Shown here: piece after piece, positions 20,536 to 31,482 of the stretch | How the letters are laid out: every line of letters starts with the position of its first letter | Position numbering within the stretch: the stretch's first letter is position 1 | NCBI GenBank assembly: GCA_006503535.1 | Contig: QYRS01000002.1 | Location: forward strand, 124,001 to 188,000 | Direction: 5' to 3' | Source of the DNA: Arthrinium phaeospermum | Taxonomy: Eukaryota > Ascomycota > Sordariomycetes > Amphisphaeriales > Apiosporaceae | DNA length: 64,000 nucleotides | Notes under the pieces: model-generated | The model's input: the letters and a program-made list of their open reading frames with translations, nothing else | The model's database searches: none | Told to the model about the DNA's origin: nothing | Translations under genes and position numbers: made by a program

Positions 20536-21930
20536 ATGGGTACCACCAACATGAGTGCCGGATCGCCCAAGAAACTGTCCACGTCCGCGACCTTTCCTCC
20601 CCCCAAGCGGGGATTGAGTCGCGAACGAGACATGCCCAAGCAATCAGACTTGGTTGACTACAACTACGCCGTCGCCGGACAGTAAGGATTCCCCTCCTCT
20701 CGCCCTTGCGCCCATCGCCCGGGTTCAATGCGCGCTGCGCCTGCCGCGCTTCATTCTTTGGAGGTACTGACAATTGGCGCAAACAGTGCGGGTACATTGT
20801 GCGATGCCGACGGCGAGCTTTTCATCAAGCCCTGCACCGCGCCCGAAATCAACTTCTACGAGTCGGCGCATGCGCTGCACCCCGACTTTGCCGAATGGAT
20901 GCCCCTGTACCTGGGCAGTCTTGCCTTGACCGAGAACACGACCGACGAAATGATTCACGCCGCGATTCCCGGCATCGTCGAACAGGCCGACATTCCTACC
21001 CCATCAAGGAGGAGATCCAGTCGCATCTCCACCTCGACGAGCGCCCCGTACCCCGGCCTTGCTCCAGCGCTCGGCGACGATGGGCGCCGCTCCCCTGGTC
21101 GCACCAGCCCCGGCGAGAAGCCGTCTTGGTCCCGAATAAGAGCCGGAAGATCACGACGGATCGTGCCGTGGTGCTGGAGAACGCCAGCTTCGGCTACAAG
21201 AAGCCCAACATCATGGACGCCAAGCTGGGCCTGCGCCTCTGGGCCGACGACGCCCCGCCGAGAAGCAGGCGCGCTTCGACGAGATCGCCATGGAGACGAC
21301 GCACAAGCACAACGGGTTCCGTGTCGCGGGAATGCGGGTGTACAAGGGCTCCGAGGACCCGTCCGACCTGGACGAGGAAGGGTACCGCATCTACGACAAG
21401 TGGTGGGGCCGCAAGACGGTCAACGACGACAACCTCCTCAGCAGCCTGAAGCAGTTCATCTTCAACAAGCCCGCGGGCATCGACGAGGAGCTCGGCAAGA
21501 TCGTCGCGGGCGCCTTCGCTACCGACCTGCGCCGGGTCCAGGAGGTCCTCGAGGCCCACGAGAGCCGCATGTACTCGGCCAGTCTCCTGTTCGTCTTTGA
21601 GGGCGACGGCGCGGCCTTGCGCGCGGCCATTGAGGAGACGAGCGCGAGCGCCCAGGCGTCCGTCAACGCCGGCATCCGGGTGGACAGCGGCATCGGCATG
21701 GACGAGGTCGGATCCAAACAAGGTGTACGTCAGTCTCGACGAGGCGGACGGTGGCGAATCGGGCGGGCGAGTCGGACGAGTCGGAAGACTACTCCAGCAT
21801 GCCGCACATTTACAGCCTGAAACTTATCGACTTCGCCCACGCGAAGTGGGTGCCGGGGCAAGGACCCGACGAGAACATTCTGCTCGGGGTCAGAAGCTTG
21901 GTGAAGTTATTCGAGGATATGTCCCTGTAG
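20536..21930 (+). CDS. Inositol polyphosphate kinase (Arg82/IPMK type), frameshifted
   Basis: Exon 1 is 20536-20681 (a second in-frame ATG lies at 20551); the intron runs 20682-20786 (GTAAGG...AACAG); exon 2 runs to TAG at 21930. The inositol-phosphate kinase hallmarks are present but in different frames: GTLCDADGELFIKPC, then PNIMDAKLGLRLWADDAP (the PxxxDxKxG catalytic motif), then MYSASLLFVFEGDG (SLL motif), then SLKLIDFAHAKW (the DF metal-binding motif). Four single-base shifts are needed, near 21000 (-1), 21255 (-1), 21713 (+1, an A run) and 21765 (+1, a G run). Since conservation is excellent in every piece and no substitution stop is needed, consensus errors look likelier than decay. 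The enzyme would phosphorylate IP3/IP4 to higher inositol phosphates in the nucleus and cytosol. Confidence 0.75.
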
Positions 21931-23038
21931 CGGACTACCTACTCACACATACATGTGTGTATACCTAGGGGATAAGGAGGGGAGAGTACGGGACAACGGA
22001 ACACGGGGAGCCAGCTGGATGGAGCGGCGTGTACGATTCGATGATGATATCCTACAGCATATGGCGCTTTTGCATGTGCATTTTCTTAGAGGTTCGTGGT
22101 AGGGATGCATGGATCTTCTACTTCATCTTCATAAGTCCACACAACGGCGTACCGGACGGGGAACAAGGGCCCTCATTTTTCTCAGTTTCAGACCTAAAAA
22201 GCAATATATACAAATACCTTCCTGTTGCATATATCACAATCCAAGGAACGTCTTGGTTTCTACTTATATTCTCTCTTATGATAGGTGCTGGTTTCACTAT
22301 TTAAATATAGCAATTGTATCCGCGACTCAGCAAGTCGATCGTGCAGTGGAAAAAGCAATACCTTGCAGCACTCCGGTTACTTGACCAGTAGGCAATTCAT
22401 TTCGAGTAGGAGCTACGTCGCTTGGGCGCCCGTAAGCCGCCTGTGACAATGCCACTAAACGCCCGGAACCCCCACCTGCCACCTAATGATTCTGCCCCAC
22501 CAAGGCTGTGAGGCTGAGACCTGACCCATCAATTAATTGATCCCTCTGTCGAGCTTGCACACTTCGTCATAACCATCCATCATTCTTCCCGCATTCCTTT
22601 CCAGCCTTCATTGTGTAAATTTTAGGAGTTGGCGCGTCGACAGCAATCAATCGCATTGATTCACTGGTGAAATTTTCTGCGGTCCCGTAGGTAGCCAGTC
22701 TAGTCCTCCAGTGTACGAATCGACTACACAGTGTCTGTCTTCAAGGAAGTCGCATTCCATCCATGTTGATCCCGTGTCGCTCTGTCTGTCCCAGCGTTGC
22801 TTCCTCGAACCTGCGAAGCCAAGCCGCCGCGAGGATAAACCAGTCATTACAGTCGTGGTCGTTTATTCCACTGTTATAATTTCAGCTGGAGTAGGTGGAA
22901 TAATCGAATAATCAAGACAGGTGCTGGTGCAGTTTATTCCAGCGAACCAACAAAAAAAACACGGTTGTTGTGAGGCGCATCGCGTAGTAGTTACACACAT
23001 TCTAGTCCTGCAGTCATCAATCTTTGGTCACCGCCGCC
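21931..23038. other. Intergenic, with dispersed repeat copy 2
   Basis: The 3' flank of the kinase gene and the promoter of Clp1. No gene was seen. The palindromic repeat at 22860 is listed separately. Confidence 0.45.
22860..22930 (+). repeat. Dispersed short palindromic repeat, copy 2
   Basis: CGTTTATTCCACTGT...GGTGGAATAATC, followed by AATAATCAAGACA and GGTGCTGG, matches the block order at 6463-6522. The TTTATTCCAC and GTGGAATAA arms can pair. It lies 110 bp upstream of the Clp1 start. Confidence 0.4.
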
Positions 23039-24653
23039 ATGTCAATTCCCGGCTTAGGTCATATTGCTCCGGTAAGCTCAGCTCTCACTCACTGTCCCAA
23101 GTCCTTTTCACCGCCCCGAAGATCTTTTACGAGCAAGTCAATAGGCGCCCCCTCCAGGCTCAGCCGCTGCCGCCGCCGCCCCTAGTCGAAACCACGACCG
23201 TCAAGCTCCAGCCCTTCTGGGAATATCGATTCGAAGTCCTGCCTCGACCACCCTGACCGTGCGCCTGGTTAACGGCACCGCCGAGAAGGACGGCACCGAG
23301 CTCGCGCCCAACACCCTACGTATTCACCGTATCAAGTCCAAGATCAACACTGGCAGACTTGCGAGCTCGAGATCACGTCGCCCAACCCAGACGGCTACCA
23401 TGCCTACACCTCTACGCCGAGCAGCCCGAGGGCACCAGCCTGGTCGTACCTGAACCTCCACTCCAAGCTCGAAGCCTCGCGCGCCCAAGTCCAGCGAAGC
23501 ATCGTTGCAGCGGGGAGAACAACATCAGCGCGGCAGGCATGGGCCCGCGCATTCTGGTCTGCGGCCTGCCTACAGCGGCAAGACGAGCCTCGTCAAGATG
23601 CTGACGGCCTGGGCGACGCGTAGAGGCAACCAGCCCATGGTCATCAACACCGACCCGACGCACGGCATGCTGTCACTGCCCGGTACGCTGAGCGCCGCCG
23701 TCTTCGCCACCATCATGGACATCACGACCGAGTGGGGAGGCACGCCGAGCTCCGGCCCCACGGCCATCCCCGTCAAGCTGCCGTTGGCCTACCTGTACGG
23801 CCTGCGCTCTCCCGAGGAGAACCCCAAGCTGTACCGGGCCCTGATCAGCCGGCTGGCGGCCGCCACAACGAGCCGGCTGGCCGAGGACCCCGACGTGCGC
23901 CGGTCCGGGATGGTCATCGACACGGGCGACCTGAGCGCCACCAACACGACGGGCCACGAGGCGCTCGCCCACGTGGTTTCCGAGTTCTCGGTCAACATCG
24001 TCGTCGTGCTGGGCTCGGATCGCATCACGGCAGACCTGACGCGCCGGTTCGCCGGCCAGAAGACGACGCTGGGCGAGGACATTGCCGTCGTGGGCCTCGA
24101 CCGGAGCGGCGGCGCCGTCGAGCGGGACGCGGCCTTTATGCAGAGCGTGACTGAGGCCATCATTAAGGAGTACTTCTTCGGTGATGTGCGGAGGAACTTG
24201 AGCCCGCATACGCAGCAGGTGCCCTTCGATGCTGTGACTATATGGAAGGTTGTTGAAGGTATGTACTACATATATTTGCTCTATTCACCAAATCAGGGGC
24301 TCCCTTCCGTCAACTGCGTGATGATAAGATGCTAACTCATTGCCATTCCTCCTAGACCCCACCAACGCCTCGTCGGACGAGGATTTTTACGACCCCGCAG
24401 CATCCGAGTCCAGTCTCGAGAAGGTGGAACCCTCGCTGGCCATGTCTTCGTGTATTCTGGCCGTCGTTTACGCCGGCGTCCACGACGATCCGGACACGAT
24501 CCGCGACGCCAACATCATGGGCTCGTCTGGGTCGCGGGCGTCGACGAGGCCAAGAGGAAGCTCAAGTTGACGGCGCCCGTGCCGACGCGGCTGGGCGACC
24601 GGCCGATGGTGTTTGGGAACTATCCAGAGCCGGTCATTGGTTTGACTGGTTAG
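23039..24653 (+). CDS. clp1: mRNA cleavage/polyadenylation factor Clp1 (polynucleotide kinase), frameshifted
   Basis: Exons by homology: 23039-23071 (MSIPGLGHIAP), 23158-24258 and 24356-24653; introns GTAAGC..CCAG and GTATGT..CCTAG (branch GCTAAC). Clp1 hallmarks: PFWEYRFEV, NGTAEKDGTELA, the Walker A region GPRILVCGLP followed out of frame by SGKTSLVKML, NTDPTHGMLSLPGTLSA, FSVNIVVVLGSD, IKEYFFGD, and the C-terminal IMG / VWVAGVDEAKRKLKL. Clp1 binds ATP in cleavage factor IA (with Pcf11) for pre-mRNA 3' processing. About six or more single-base losses break exon 2 and exon 3 (near 23240, 23315, 23330, 23350, 23520, 23573, 24523), one inside Walker A. The long central block (23575-24258) is intact. 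Clp1 is essential in budding yeast and every segment is well conserved, so missing bases in the consensus are the simplest reading. Confidence 0.75.
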
Positions 24654-25074
24654 GCTACGTTGGTGTGGGGGCAGAGAGTTCGCCATCAAGGGGATAGTTG
24701 AAGTGGCGAATCATATCGCTCTACACAGTAATAAACAAGGCGCATTCACGTGTAATATCTGTCTGTTCTCTCCCCGTTTATGCCAAATGTGACTACCATG
24801 CAATTTGTCGCAACCAACTACTGATGTACTGTACGTACTGGCGGTCATTGGGTTGACTGATTAGTCGAGGTTTCCATTATCCCCTCTCGAAACATCCTGT
24901 CCACTTCAAGAAAAATGCCAAGAAGAGTAAACTACACCGAGTGTCAATACCTACCTTGCATGTTTGTTTTTCATTATTAACCTGAGTGAAGTCACTTCGC
25001 CAGCTCAACTATGCCCCTCATACCTTATCAGCAGCTTCGTTTCTAACGCTGCCTAGGCAATAAAAAAGTACCCC
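24654..25074. other. Convergent 3' intergenic
   Basis: The space between the 3' ends of Clp1 (+) and the J-domain gene (-). No gene was seen. Confidence 0.4.
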
Positions 25075-25120
25075 TTAGTCGCTGTCGCTGTCACTGCTAT
25101 CTTCTTCGCTGCTGCTCTCC

Positions 25121-26455
25121 TCACTGCTGCTCTCCACCTTCACTGCTGTCGTTGTCCTCGCTGCTGTTATCGTCACCCTTGCCTCCCTGCCTTCTATGCG
25201 AGTCGCCACCGCCACTTTTGATGGCCCCCAGAGCCGCCAGGAACTCCAATAGGTCATCATTCATGGCGCAAACCTCCAGGGCCATAACCTCGTTCATCAC
25301 CGCCTCCGAGTCGTGGCCCAATCGCATGGCAGCCGCGGTCCATTTGTTGATCTGTTTCTTCGAGGGGGCGCCCTGCTTCTGCTTCTGCTTCGTCTTGTTC
25401 TCCTTATGCTTGCTGCTGCTGCCGCCCATCTTGTTCCACCAGCTGCTCTCACTCTCGTTGCCTTTTGCCTTGCTCTTCTTCTTCTTCTTCTTCTCGCCGT
25501 CCGAGTCCTGCTTCTGCTGCTGCTGCCTCCGAATCGCCTCCATCTGGCCGGTGACCTGGCTCAGCATCTTGACCAGGTGCACCTCGGCCCGGTCGAACCG
25601 CTGCCTGCCCGTCGCCCGCTGCTCGGACGTCAGGTCGCCGTACACGCCGACCTTGTCCCACCACTTGCGCATATTGGTCAGCTTGCCCGGGAGGGGCGCC
25701 AGGCGCTGGTGTGCCCGTCGCAGAGACCACTGGACCACGCCCAGGGGGTCGTCGCGCGAAGGCGCCGGGCCGTCGTCGTGGCCGCCATATTGACCTTGGC
25801 CCCGGCTCCCTTCGCCTGCAAAGGGTTGTCCGTAGCGGGCACCATAGGGACCGGCGCCGGTGGGTGGGAAGTTAGCCCAGTCTTGAGGGGGCATACCGCC
25901 GCTGCTGCTACCAAATGGCGGGAAGCCGCCTGGGGCGAAACCGCCAGGGAATCCTCCTGGTGGAAAACCTGCGCCGGATGACGCTGGCCTTCGGGGACCA
26001 CTGCTGCTGCCGGGGAACCTACCGCTCCCGCCAAACATGAACTCGTTGAACATCGGGTCGTCCATGGGGAAGAAGCTACGACCTCCTGGTCCTCCTCCTC
26101 TGCCGCTACCGTAGCCGGGCGGCGGGGACGAGCCGGGAAACCCTCCATAGCCAAAGCCATATCCTCCGGGGAAGCCCCGTCCGGCACCACTACTAGGAAA
26201 GCCTCCTTCGCCCGGTTTCTTCTCCGCCCAGCGCCCCTGCTTGGGCTCGGCCAGGTAGTCCTGGATATCCTCGTAGGCCTGGCGGATGGCGGCGAACTTG
26301 TCGTTGTTGGCCTGGGACGCGCCGGCCTTGTCGGGGTGGTGCTTGAAGGAGAGCTTGCGGAAGGCGTCCTTGACCTCGGCCTCGCTGGCGCCGGGGGTCA
26401 GGCCGAGGGTTTGGTAGCAGTCGCCGAGCGACGGTCTGCCGCCGAACTGAGACAT
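25121..26455 (-). CDS. J-domain (DnaJ/Hsp40) protein, Gly/Phe-rich
   Basis: A single exon of 444 residues in the frame as given. The J domain spans residues 11-70 with the catalytic HPD at 40-42 ([10 protein letters not shown]), which stimulates Hsp70 ATPase. A long Gly/Phe/Pro-rich linker follows (about 80-235) with no Cys4 zinc fingers, then a helical region with a basic Lys-rich stretch ([12 protein letters not shown]), and a Ser/Asp/Glu tail. The frame stops at TGA 25121-25123 in ...DSSEGGEQQ, but the next frame carries on with an even more typical acidic tail ([19 protein letters not shown]) to TAA at 25075; a one-base indel near 25130 may have shortened the model. It is a cytosolic or nuclear class B/C co-chaperone; the client is unknown. 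Confidence 0.8.
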   Translation of the reverse strand: MSQFGGRPSLGDCYQTLGLTPGASEAEVKDAFRKLSFKHHPDKAGASQANNDKFAAIRQAYEDIQDYLAEPKQGRWAEKKPGEGGFPSSGAGRGFPGGYGFGYGGFPGSSPPPGYGSGRGGGPGGRSFFPMDDPMFNEFMFGGSGRFPGSSSGPRRPASSGAGFPPGGFPGGFAPGGFPPFGSSSGGMPPQDWANFPPTGAGPYGARYGQPFAGEGSRGQGQYGGHDDGPAPSRDDPLGVVQWSLRRAHQRLAPLPGKLTNMRKWWDKVGVYGDLTSEQRATGRQRFDRAEVHLVKMLSQVTGQMEAIRRQQQQKQDSDGEKKKKKKSKAKGNESESSWWNKMGGSSSKHKENKTKQKQKQGAPSKKQINKWTAAAMRLGHDSEAVMNEVMALEVCAMNDDLLEFLAALGAIKSGGGDSHRRQGGKGDDNSSEDNDSSEGGEQQ

Positions 26456-27250
26456 GTTGATAGTGGGGTCGCCTTCTTAAGAAAAGACCGGGGTCCTGTG
26501 TACGTTGACCTGTTTGGTACTTGCTGAAAAAGTGTCTCTCGCGAGCGGGTCTTGTCGTTGTGTATGTCTCGAAGGGGCAGTATGTCTGAAAGACTTGGAC
26601 TCGAGTCTCTCTTTGTAAGTACTCATGTGTATATATAAACTACTAGGAATAACAATACAAATTGTCGGCAAAACCCACAAAGGACTAATTTCCAACCCTG
26701 AGACAATGGTTTAGAAATGGCACCGATGTTATGTTTCTCTTTATCTCACAAGTCGACGATTCACGTAACTAGAAGAACAATGTGGTCACTCGAGTTGAAA
26801 TTCTGTCACGTTCTTCAGCTGTCGAAAAGCTCGAGTCTCGAGAGTCTGAAATGGCGTTGAATGGACATGCCGGGAAACAGCAGTGATGGCGCGGCATTTT
26901 TCTTGATGTGTGTGTCAGTTTGACATTCGATGCGACTACCATATTATTCACCAAAGGTAATTTGTTGATTTATGTGTCTTGAACGCACCGTCTGCCGATT
27001 ATCAACTCTTCGCATGAGAAGCGGAACCCTCTTGCGGATTGCCAATTTTGGCCAGTTTACCTAGTCAAGTATCCTTGTGGCAGACAGATGTCCATTACCA
27101 CCTACTCCGGCGCATGAGACCCAAGACGTCCTTGCCGATCGTACATTAATTGTTAAGGGGTATGATTATCACCGACAGTTACAGATTAATGGCCCCACCA
27201 CTCACTTTAACATCCCCCATTGCTTCTTTGACATAAAGTTCGGGTCATTC
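26456..27250. other. Intergenic, no gene seen
   Basis: About 0.8 kb: promoter side of the J-domain gene and 3' side of the ankyrin gene. No supported feature. Confidence 0.45.
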
Positions 27251-28960
27251 TCATATCATGCGTTCAGATTCCCTTCTCCACTCCTCAGCCCGCTTCACAT
27301 CCTGGATCATGTCGCGCGCCGTCCGGCCCGCCCGATTCGGGACGTCGAGGACCGCCGCCTTGTCCCCGGCGGGGCCCAGCAAGAGTCCCAGGATCCGCCG
27401 CACGTTCTCTTTGCCGTCTTTAATCCGCTGTTGTTCCCACTTTTCGTACTCTGTACTGTTGTCACGCAGCGGCCGGAATTCCTTGATGAGATACCGAAGC
27501 TTCTCGAACACCAAGTGGACGGGCGTATCCCCTTGGTCGTTGGCCGCACTGGGACTCGCGCCGTGGTCGAGCAGGAACCGGACCGTGTCGACCTTTTCCC
27601 CCCTCCAGAGCGCATGGTGGAGCGGCGTGTTGCCTTGGGCGTCGGCGGCCGTGATTTGGGCCGCCGCCGCCGCGTCGCCGCGCTCGACGAAGCGGTCGAG
27701 AAGCCCCGCAGGGGGGTCCCAGAGCCTCGCCCGAACCAGGCGCCCCAGGGCCGTCTTTCCGTGGCGATCCGTCACCGCCGGATTGGCCCCCTGATCGAGA
27801 AGGAAGTGCAGGACGCCGTCCCAACGCACCGCGTCGAATTCTTGGTTGACGGCCAGGTCGCAGTACTCGGCGGCCAAGAAGAAGGGGGTTTTGCCGTCCG
27901 GGCCCGGCGCCTCGAGGTCACTGTGCGGCAGCAGCGCCTTGGCTGTCTCGATGGCCCGGGGTCCGACCGACCGGCGGTCTTGCTACAGATGGATTGCAGG
28001 GTGCCGCCGGAGGGATCCGGTCTCGCTGGCGAGGCAGTGGAGCGGCTGCCTGCCTTGGCTGTCCCGCGCCAGTGCCATCGCGGGGCCCCCGGGCTGTTCC
28101 AGGAGGAGCTGAACTGCCTCCACGTTGAGGTGTCGGGTGGCGATGTGGAGCAGTGTGCTGTTGCCGATGCCCTCGTCCTCGTAGTCGTCATACTGCACGC
28201 GGACGTTGACGTCGGCGCCGTGGTCAATCAGACGCCGGATCAGGCCGGGCCTCCCCAGCGCAACCGCGTAGCTCAGAGCGGTCCCCGACACGAGGCCGCG
28301 GCGAATGCGTTGGTCGCGGACGTCGGCGCCCAAGTCCAGCAGGAGCCCGATGATGGCCTCGCAGCGGGCTATGTGCTCTTCGAGCGAGATTTTGTCTGCC
28401 GGGGGACGATAGTAGAGGGCCGCGCACGCCTGGAGGAGGGGCGTGTTGCCGTCGGACGTGCGCTGTGTGATATCCGTCTCGGTCTCGGACCGCTCCAAAA
28501 GGAATCGCACGACGGGCAGGGAGCGGGACCGGCACGCCGCGAAGAATAGGTACTGGAGGTCGGGGCAGTAGTCCCAGGCCCCGCCCGGCTCGCGCCCCTC
28601 CCACTCGCGGCCGTACGGGTAGTCGTAGTCGGCGTACTTCATCAGCACCCGGAGGGCCTCGATGCTGCCGTGCTGGACCGCCAGGTGCCAGGGCGTCGGG
28701 TATCCGTACACGCAGGGCATGACGCGACGACGGTGGAACTTCTGCAAGTAGTATTCGAGGGCGTCGGTATCGTCCGCCTTGAGGATGCGGTGGAGTCGGG
28801 TGCCATACGCATCCCCGGGCGGAAACCATTTGGTAACGTGGCTTGCAATAGTTTTTGTAGCAGGGTCCGCAGTCCAGTCGGTAGGCGCCCAGTCTCCATC
28901 TTCGTCCGAGTCCTCTGGAGAGGCAGACAAGATTGACGAAGGCAACTTGGGCGCATCCAT
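27251..28960 (-). pseudogene. Ankyrin-repeat protein with one in-frame TAG
   Basis: The start is the ATG at 28960 (ACCATGGATG; an upstream TTG extension is ignored). The frame is open to TAG at complement 27983-27985 and then continues in the same frame, through ALLPHSDLEAPGPDGKTPFF, to the stop at 27251: 569 codons in all if the TAG is read as sense. Ankyrin repeats lie on both sides of the stop: GTALSYAVALGRPGLIRRLI, GNSTLLHIATRHLNVEAVQL, GNTPLHHALWRGEKVDTVRF, GDTPVHLVFEKLRYL. No other domain is recognised; the N-terminal 120 residues are acidic. With the stop, a 325-residue protein lacking the last repeats would be made. Only one change (CAG to TAG would do) separates it from an intact gene. 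Role unknown; ankyrin proteins mediate protein contacts. Confidence 0.75.
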
Positions 28961-29540
28961 GGTGGCTAAGTGACGGAGCGAGAAACGGAAGTGGTCTAAC
29001 AACTACTTGATGAAGAACCCTTTCATGCCTGAGGGGACTCCAGCTTGATATTAATACTTCAGAATCGTCTCCACCTACTCACACACAGGGGTTGGACGCA
29101 GGGGTCGATGGATCGATTATTGTGGACGCATCAGGATATGGCCCCGATTATGTCTCCCTGCCATGCCGGATGAGTCAGTTGACCGTATTGTATACTATCC
29201 CATCAATGACCAAAAGGCTTCTTCTTCGGGTTCTAGTTCTCATATCCAATGGCCGAGAGCAAAGTTTTTTCCGGCAGCACGTCTTGGAGACACCTGGACG
29301 TGACAGGTGTGTCACGTGATCTGATTCTTTCAGCCTGGTCTTCCTTCTCCTATTACACCCTTAAGCTGATTGGATAGGCAGTTCCTGTTCTGTTTGGCCG
29401 GCCTTGTGATATGTGATAGGACTGAGATGTTACCCCGCTTGATTAGGTAGCTACGGTCGTAATAATAGCAAGGCATCCCGGGGCCTGTTCTGAAGCTGTC
29501 ATTATGTTTGGTCATCGATTGCTTTCTAACAAGCAGCGAC
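28961..29540. other. Divergent promoter region
   Basis: 580 bp between the ankyrin gene (-) and the CorA-like gene (+). No gene was seen. Confidence 0.4.
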
Positions 29541-31080
29541 ATGCCCCCAAACATTTCGAATCAAGGTGACTGGCTTAGTGCACCTGGTGAGTACCGGGAT
29601 CTGATCCATCATCTGTGTGCTTCGGATCCCAGGCTGAGACGGAGGGATCCCAAGGCTGTCAAGAAGGGCATCCCATGGGACAGCGTTCCAGGAAAGGTAG
29701 TAATGCTAGCGAGTCAAGCCAATGCCACCGGGTTCGAGCAGCCAGTCACGTATGACACCCCACAGGGCCTGAAAGAGCACCTAGAGACTCGGTCGACAGA
29801 CAATCTGAACCGCGTATACATCCTCGAAGGTCAAAACCCAGACATGATAGCCTTATTGGGTCAACATTACCGGATGCACCCCTCCTTCTTCCTGGAACAC
29901 GAGAGAATCGATGTCGATGCTCAAGGTCCAACAAGGGAGAGTGACGTCATGACACTACCAAGCATGGCTTTGAACCAGGAGCACTTCTGCATCAAGTATT
30001 TCGAGGTGGTATCGCTCCCGGTCTCTCTGCGTGGCACATTCCGCCTCAGATGTGCCACCAGCGGGCGTCATATCGGCGTAACTCGGATCATGGGGTCGTT
30101 CTTGGACTTCGGTGTCATGCGGCGGAAGTGTTCCATTTGGAGAGGGCGACGATGCATTTCTGACGTGGCTTGGGACTGTAAGTACCACAGCTGGGCCCCA
30201 GATGTCTCTATCCCCACTTGTAGGCCGAACATCAGCTCATCAAACCCGTGCAGGCATCATCCTAACAGACCCTCCACTGATTATGGTGCAACGTGACGAG
30301 CTATCCAATCACGTTGTTGCACCGTTGCCATTTCGAAGCGGTTATCCTGACTTCGTCCCACATGAAGAGCAGATGAAGACGAGAGCTGGTCCAACTAGAA
30401 ACTCCATGCTCGAAGACGTCTGCTTCTACCTCGAGCACTACTCGATCCTACTCGACCTCAAAGATGCGGAGTCGGTGGCCCTGATAGCTAAAAAGATTGC
30501 CGTGTCCCACTTCAACCAGCTGCACGACTTTTTGAGATCGGTTGTTTTGAGCACACAGTGGCAGCTGTCGCGCCAGGACGACCTGAATCGCTTCGATGCT
30601 ACCCAAGCCGAAGCCCAGTGGAGTGACACACAGGCCCTCGAACGCCGACTCGGCGAATACCACGAGGAACTCGAGTGCACCATGATCCAGTGCCGCATCC
30701 CTCTCCAAGATCTCGACGTCGAACACGTAGGCGACTGGAAGGATGTTCGGGCTGACTTCCAGTTCCTATACATGAGGTTGAAAGACATCCGGCGCCGCGT
30801 AGAGGGCCTCAACTCGGCCATCACGGCTTTGACCAGCCTGGCGGCGACCAGACAGGCGTTGAAGAGTCAGGAGATTGCGCTTAGGGAGGCAAAGAACACA
30901 AAGGTGCTGACATTTATTGGGTCGGTGTTCATTCCGCTAGCATACACTGCGACTCTTTTCAGCATGGCCGAGCCGTACGCGCCGGGCGGAGATAAGTTCT
31001 GGCAGTACTTTACCATTTCAATCCCTCTCAGCGTGTTGGTGGGTTCCCTCTACTATTTTCAGGCCATGGACTATCGATGA
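29541..31080 (+). CDS. CorA-like Mg2+ transporter-family membrane protein
   Basis: Two exons, 29541-30177 and 30254-31080, 487 residues. The 76-bp intron (GTAAGT...GTGCAG) was placed so that the junction reads WDCIILTDPPL, as in relatives; an earlier TAG acceptor also keeps frame and would add ten residues. A long soluble N-terminal part is followed by a helical domain (LEDVCFYLEHYSILLDL...DIRRRVEGLNSAITALTSLA) and two C-terminal membrane helices (VLTFIGSVFIPLAYTATLFS and FTISIPLSVLVGSLYYF). The GMN motif of true CorA channels is replaced by FSMAEPY, as in the fungal CorA-like group, so ion selectivity is uncertain. Many fungal members sit near HET or other recognition genes; here a HET gene lies 8 kb away. 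Confidence 0.78.
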
Positions 31081-31482
31081 TGTAGTACTACGGCAATCAT
31101 CCCGTCCAGGACATACATTAAGTTTGTTACCGTGGACGATTCAACTGCATCAGCGGGTGGGATGAGATCAGTGCTCGCAAGAATTCTAACGCGTAATGAG
31201 CCACATTGGGGATGGAATCGCATCGTATTTACCATTCAACTTGCGAAATGGAACAATTTTTTGTTTAGCACAGAACTAGCCTCAATCTACTCGTTGGGAT
31301 GTTATCGAAAACCCTCCGAGAATACCTTCCGAGCGTTGTCCACTAACGCCCCGGCGACCTATCCCGTTCAGTGACAAATCTGAAATTCAAGACACATAAA
31401 GGGCAAGGCACCCTCCAGTAGATATAGCTGAAGAACAGAAGCCAGTATAATCAGAGATCCAGAAACATTCTCGTTATCACGC
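31081..31482. other. Intergenic, promoter of the MFS gene
   Basis: 400 bp between the CorA-like and MFS genes, both on the plus strand. No gene was seen. Confidence 0.4.
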
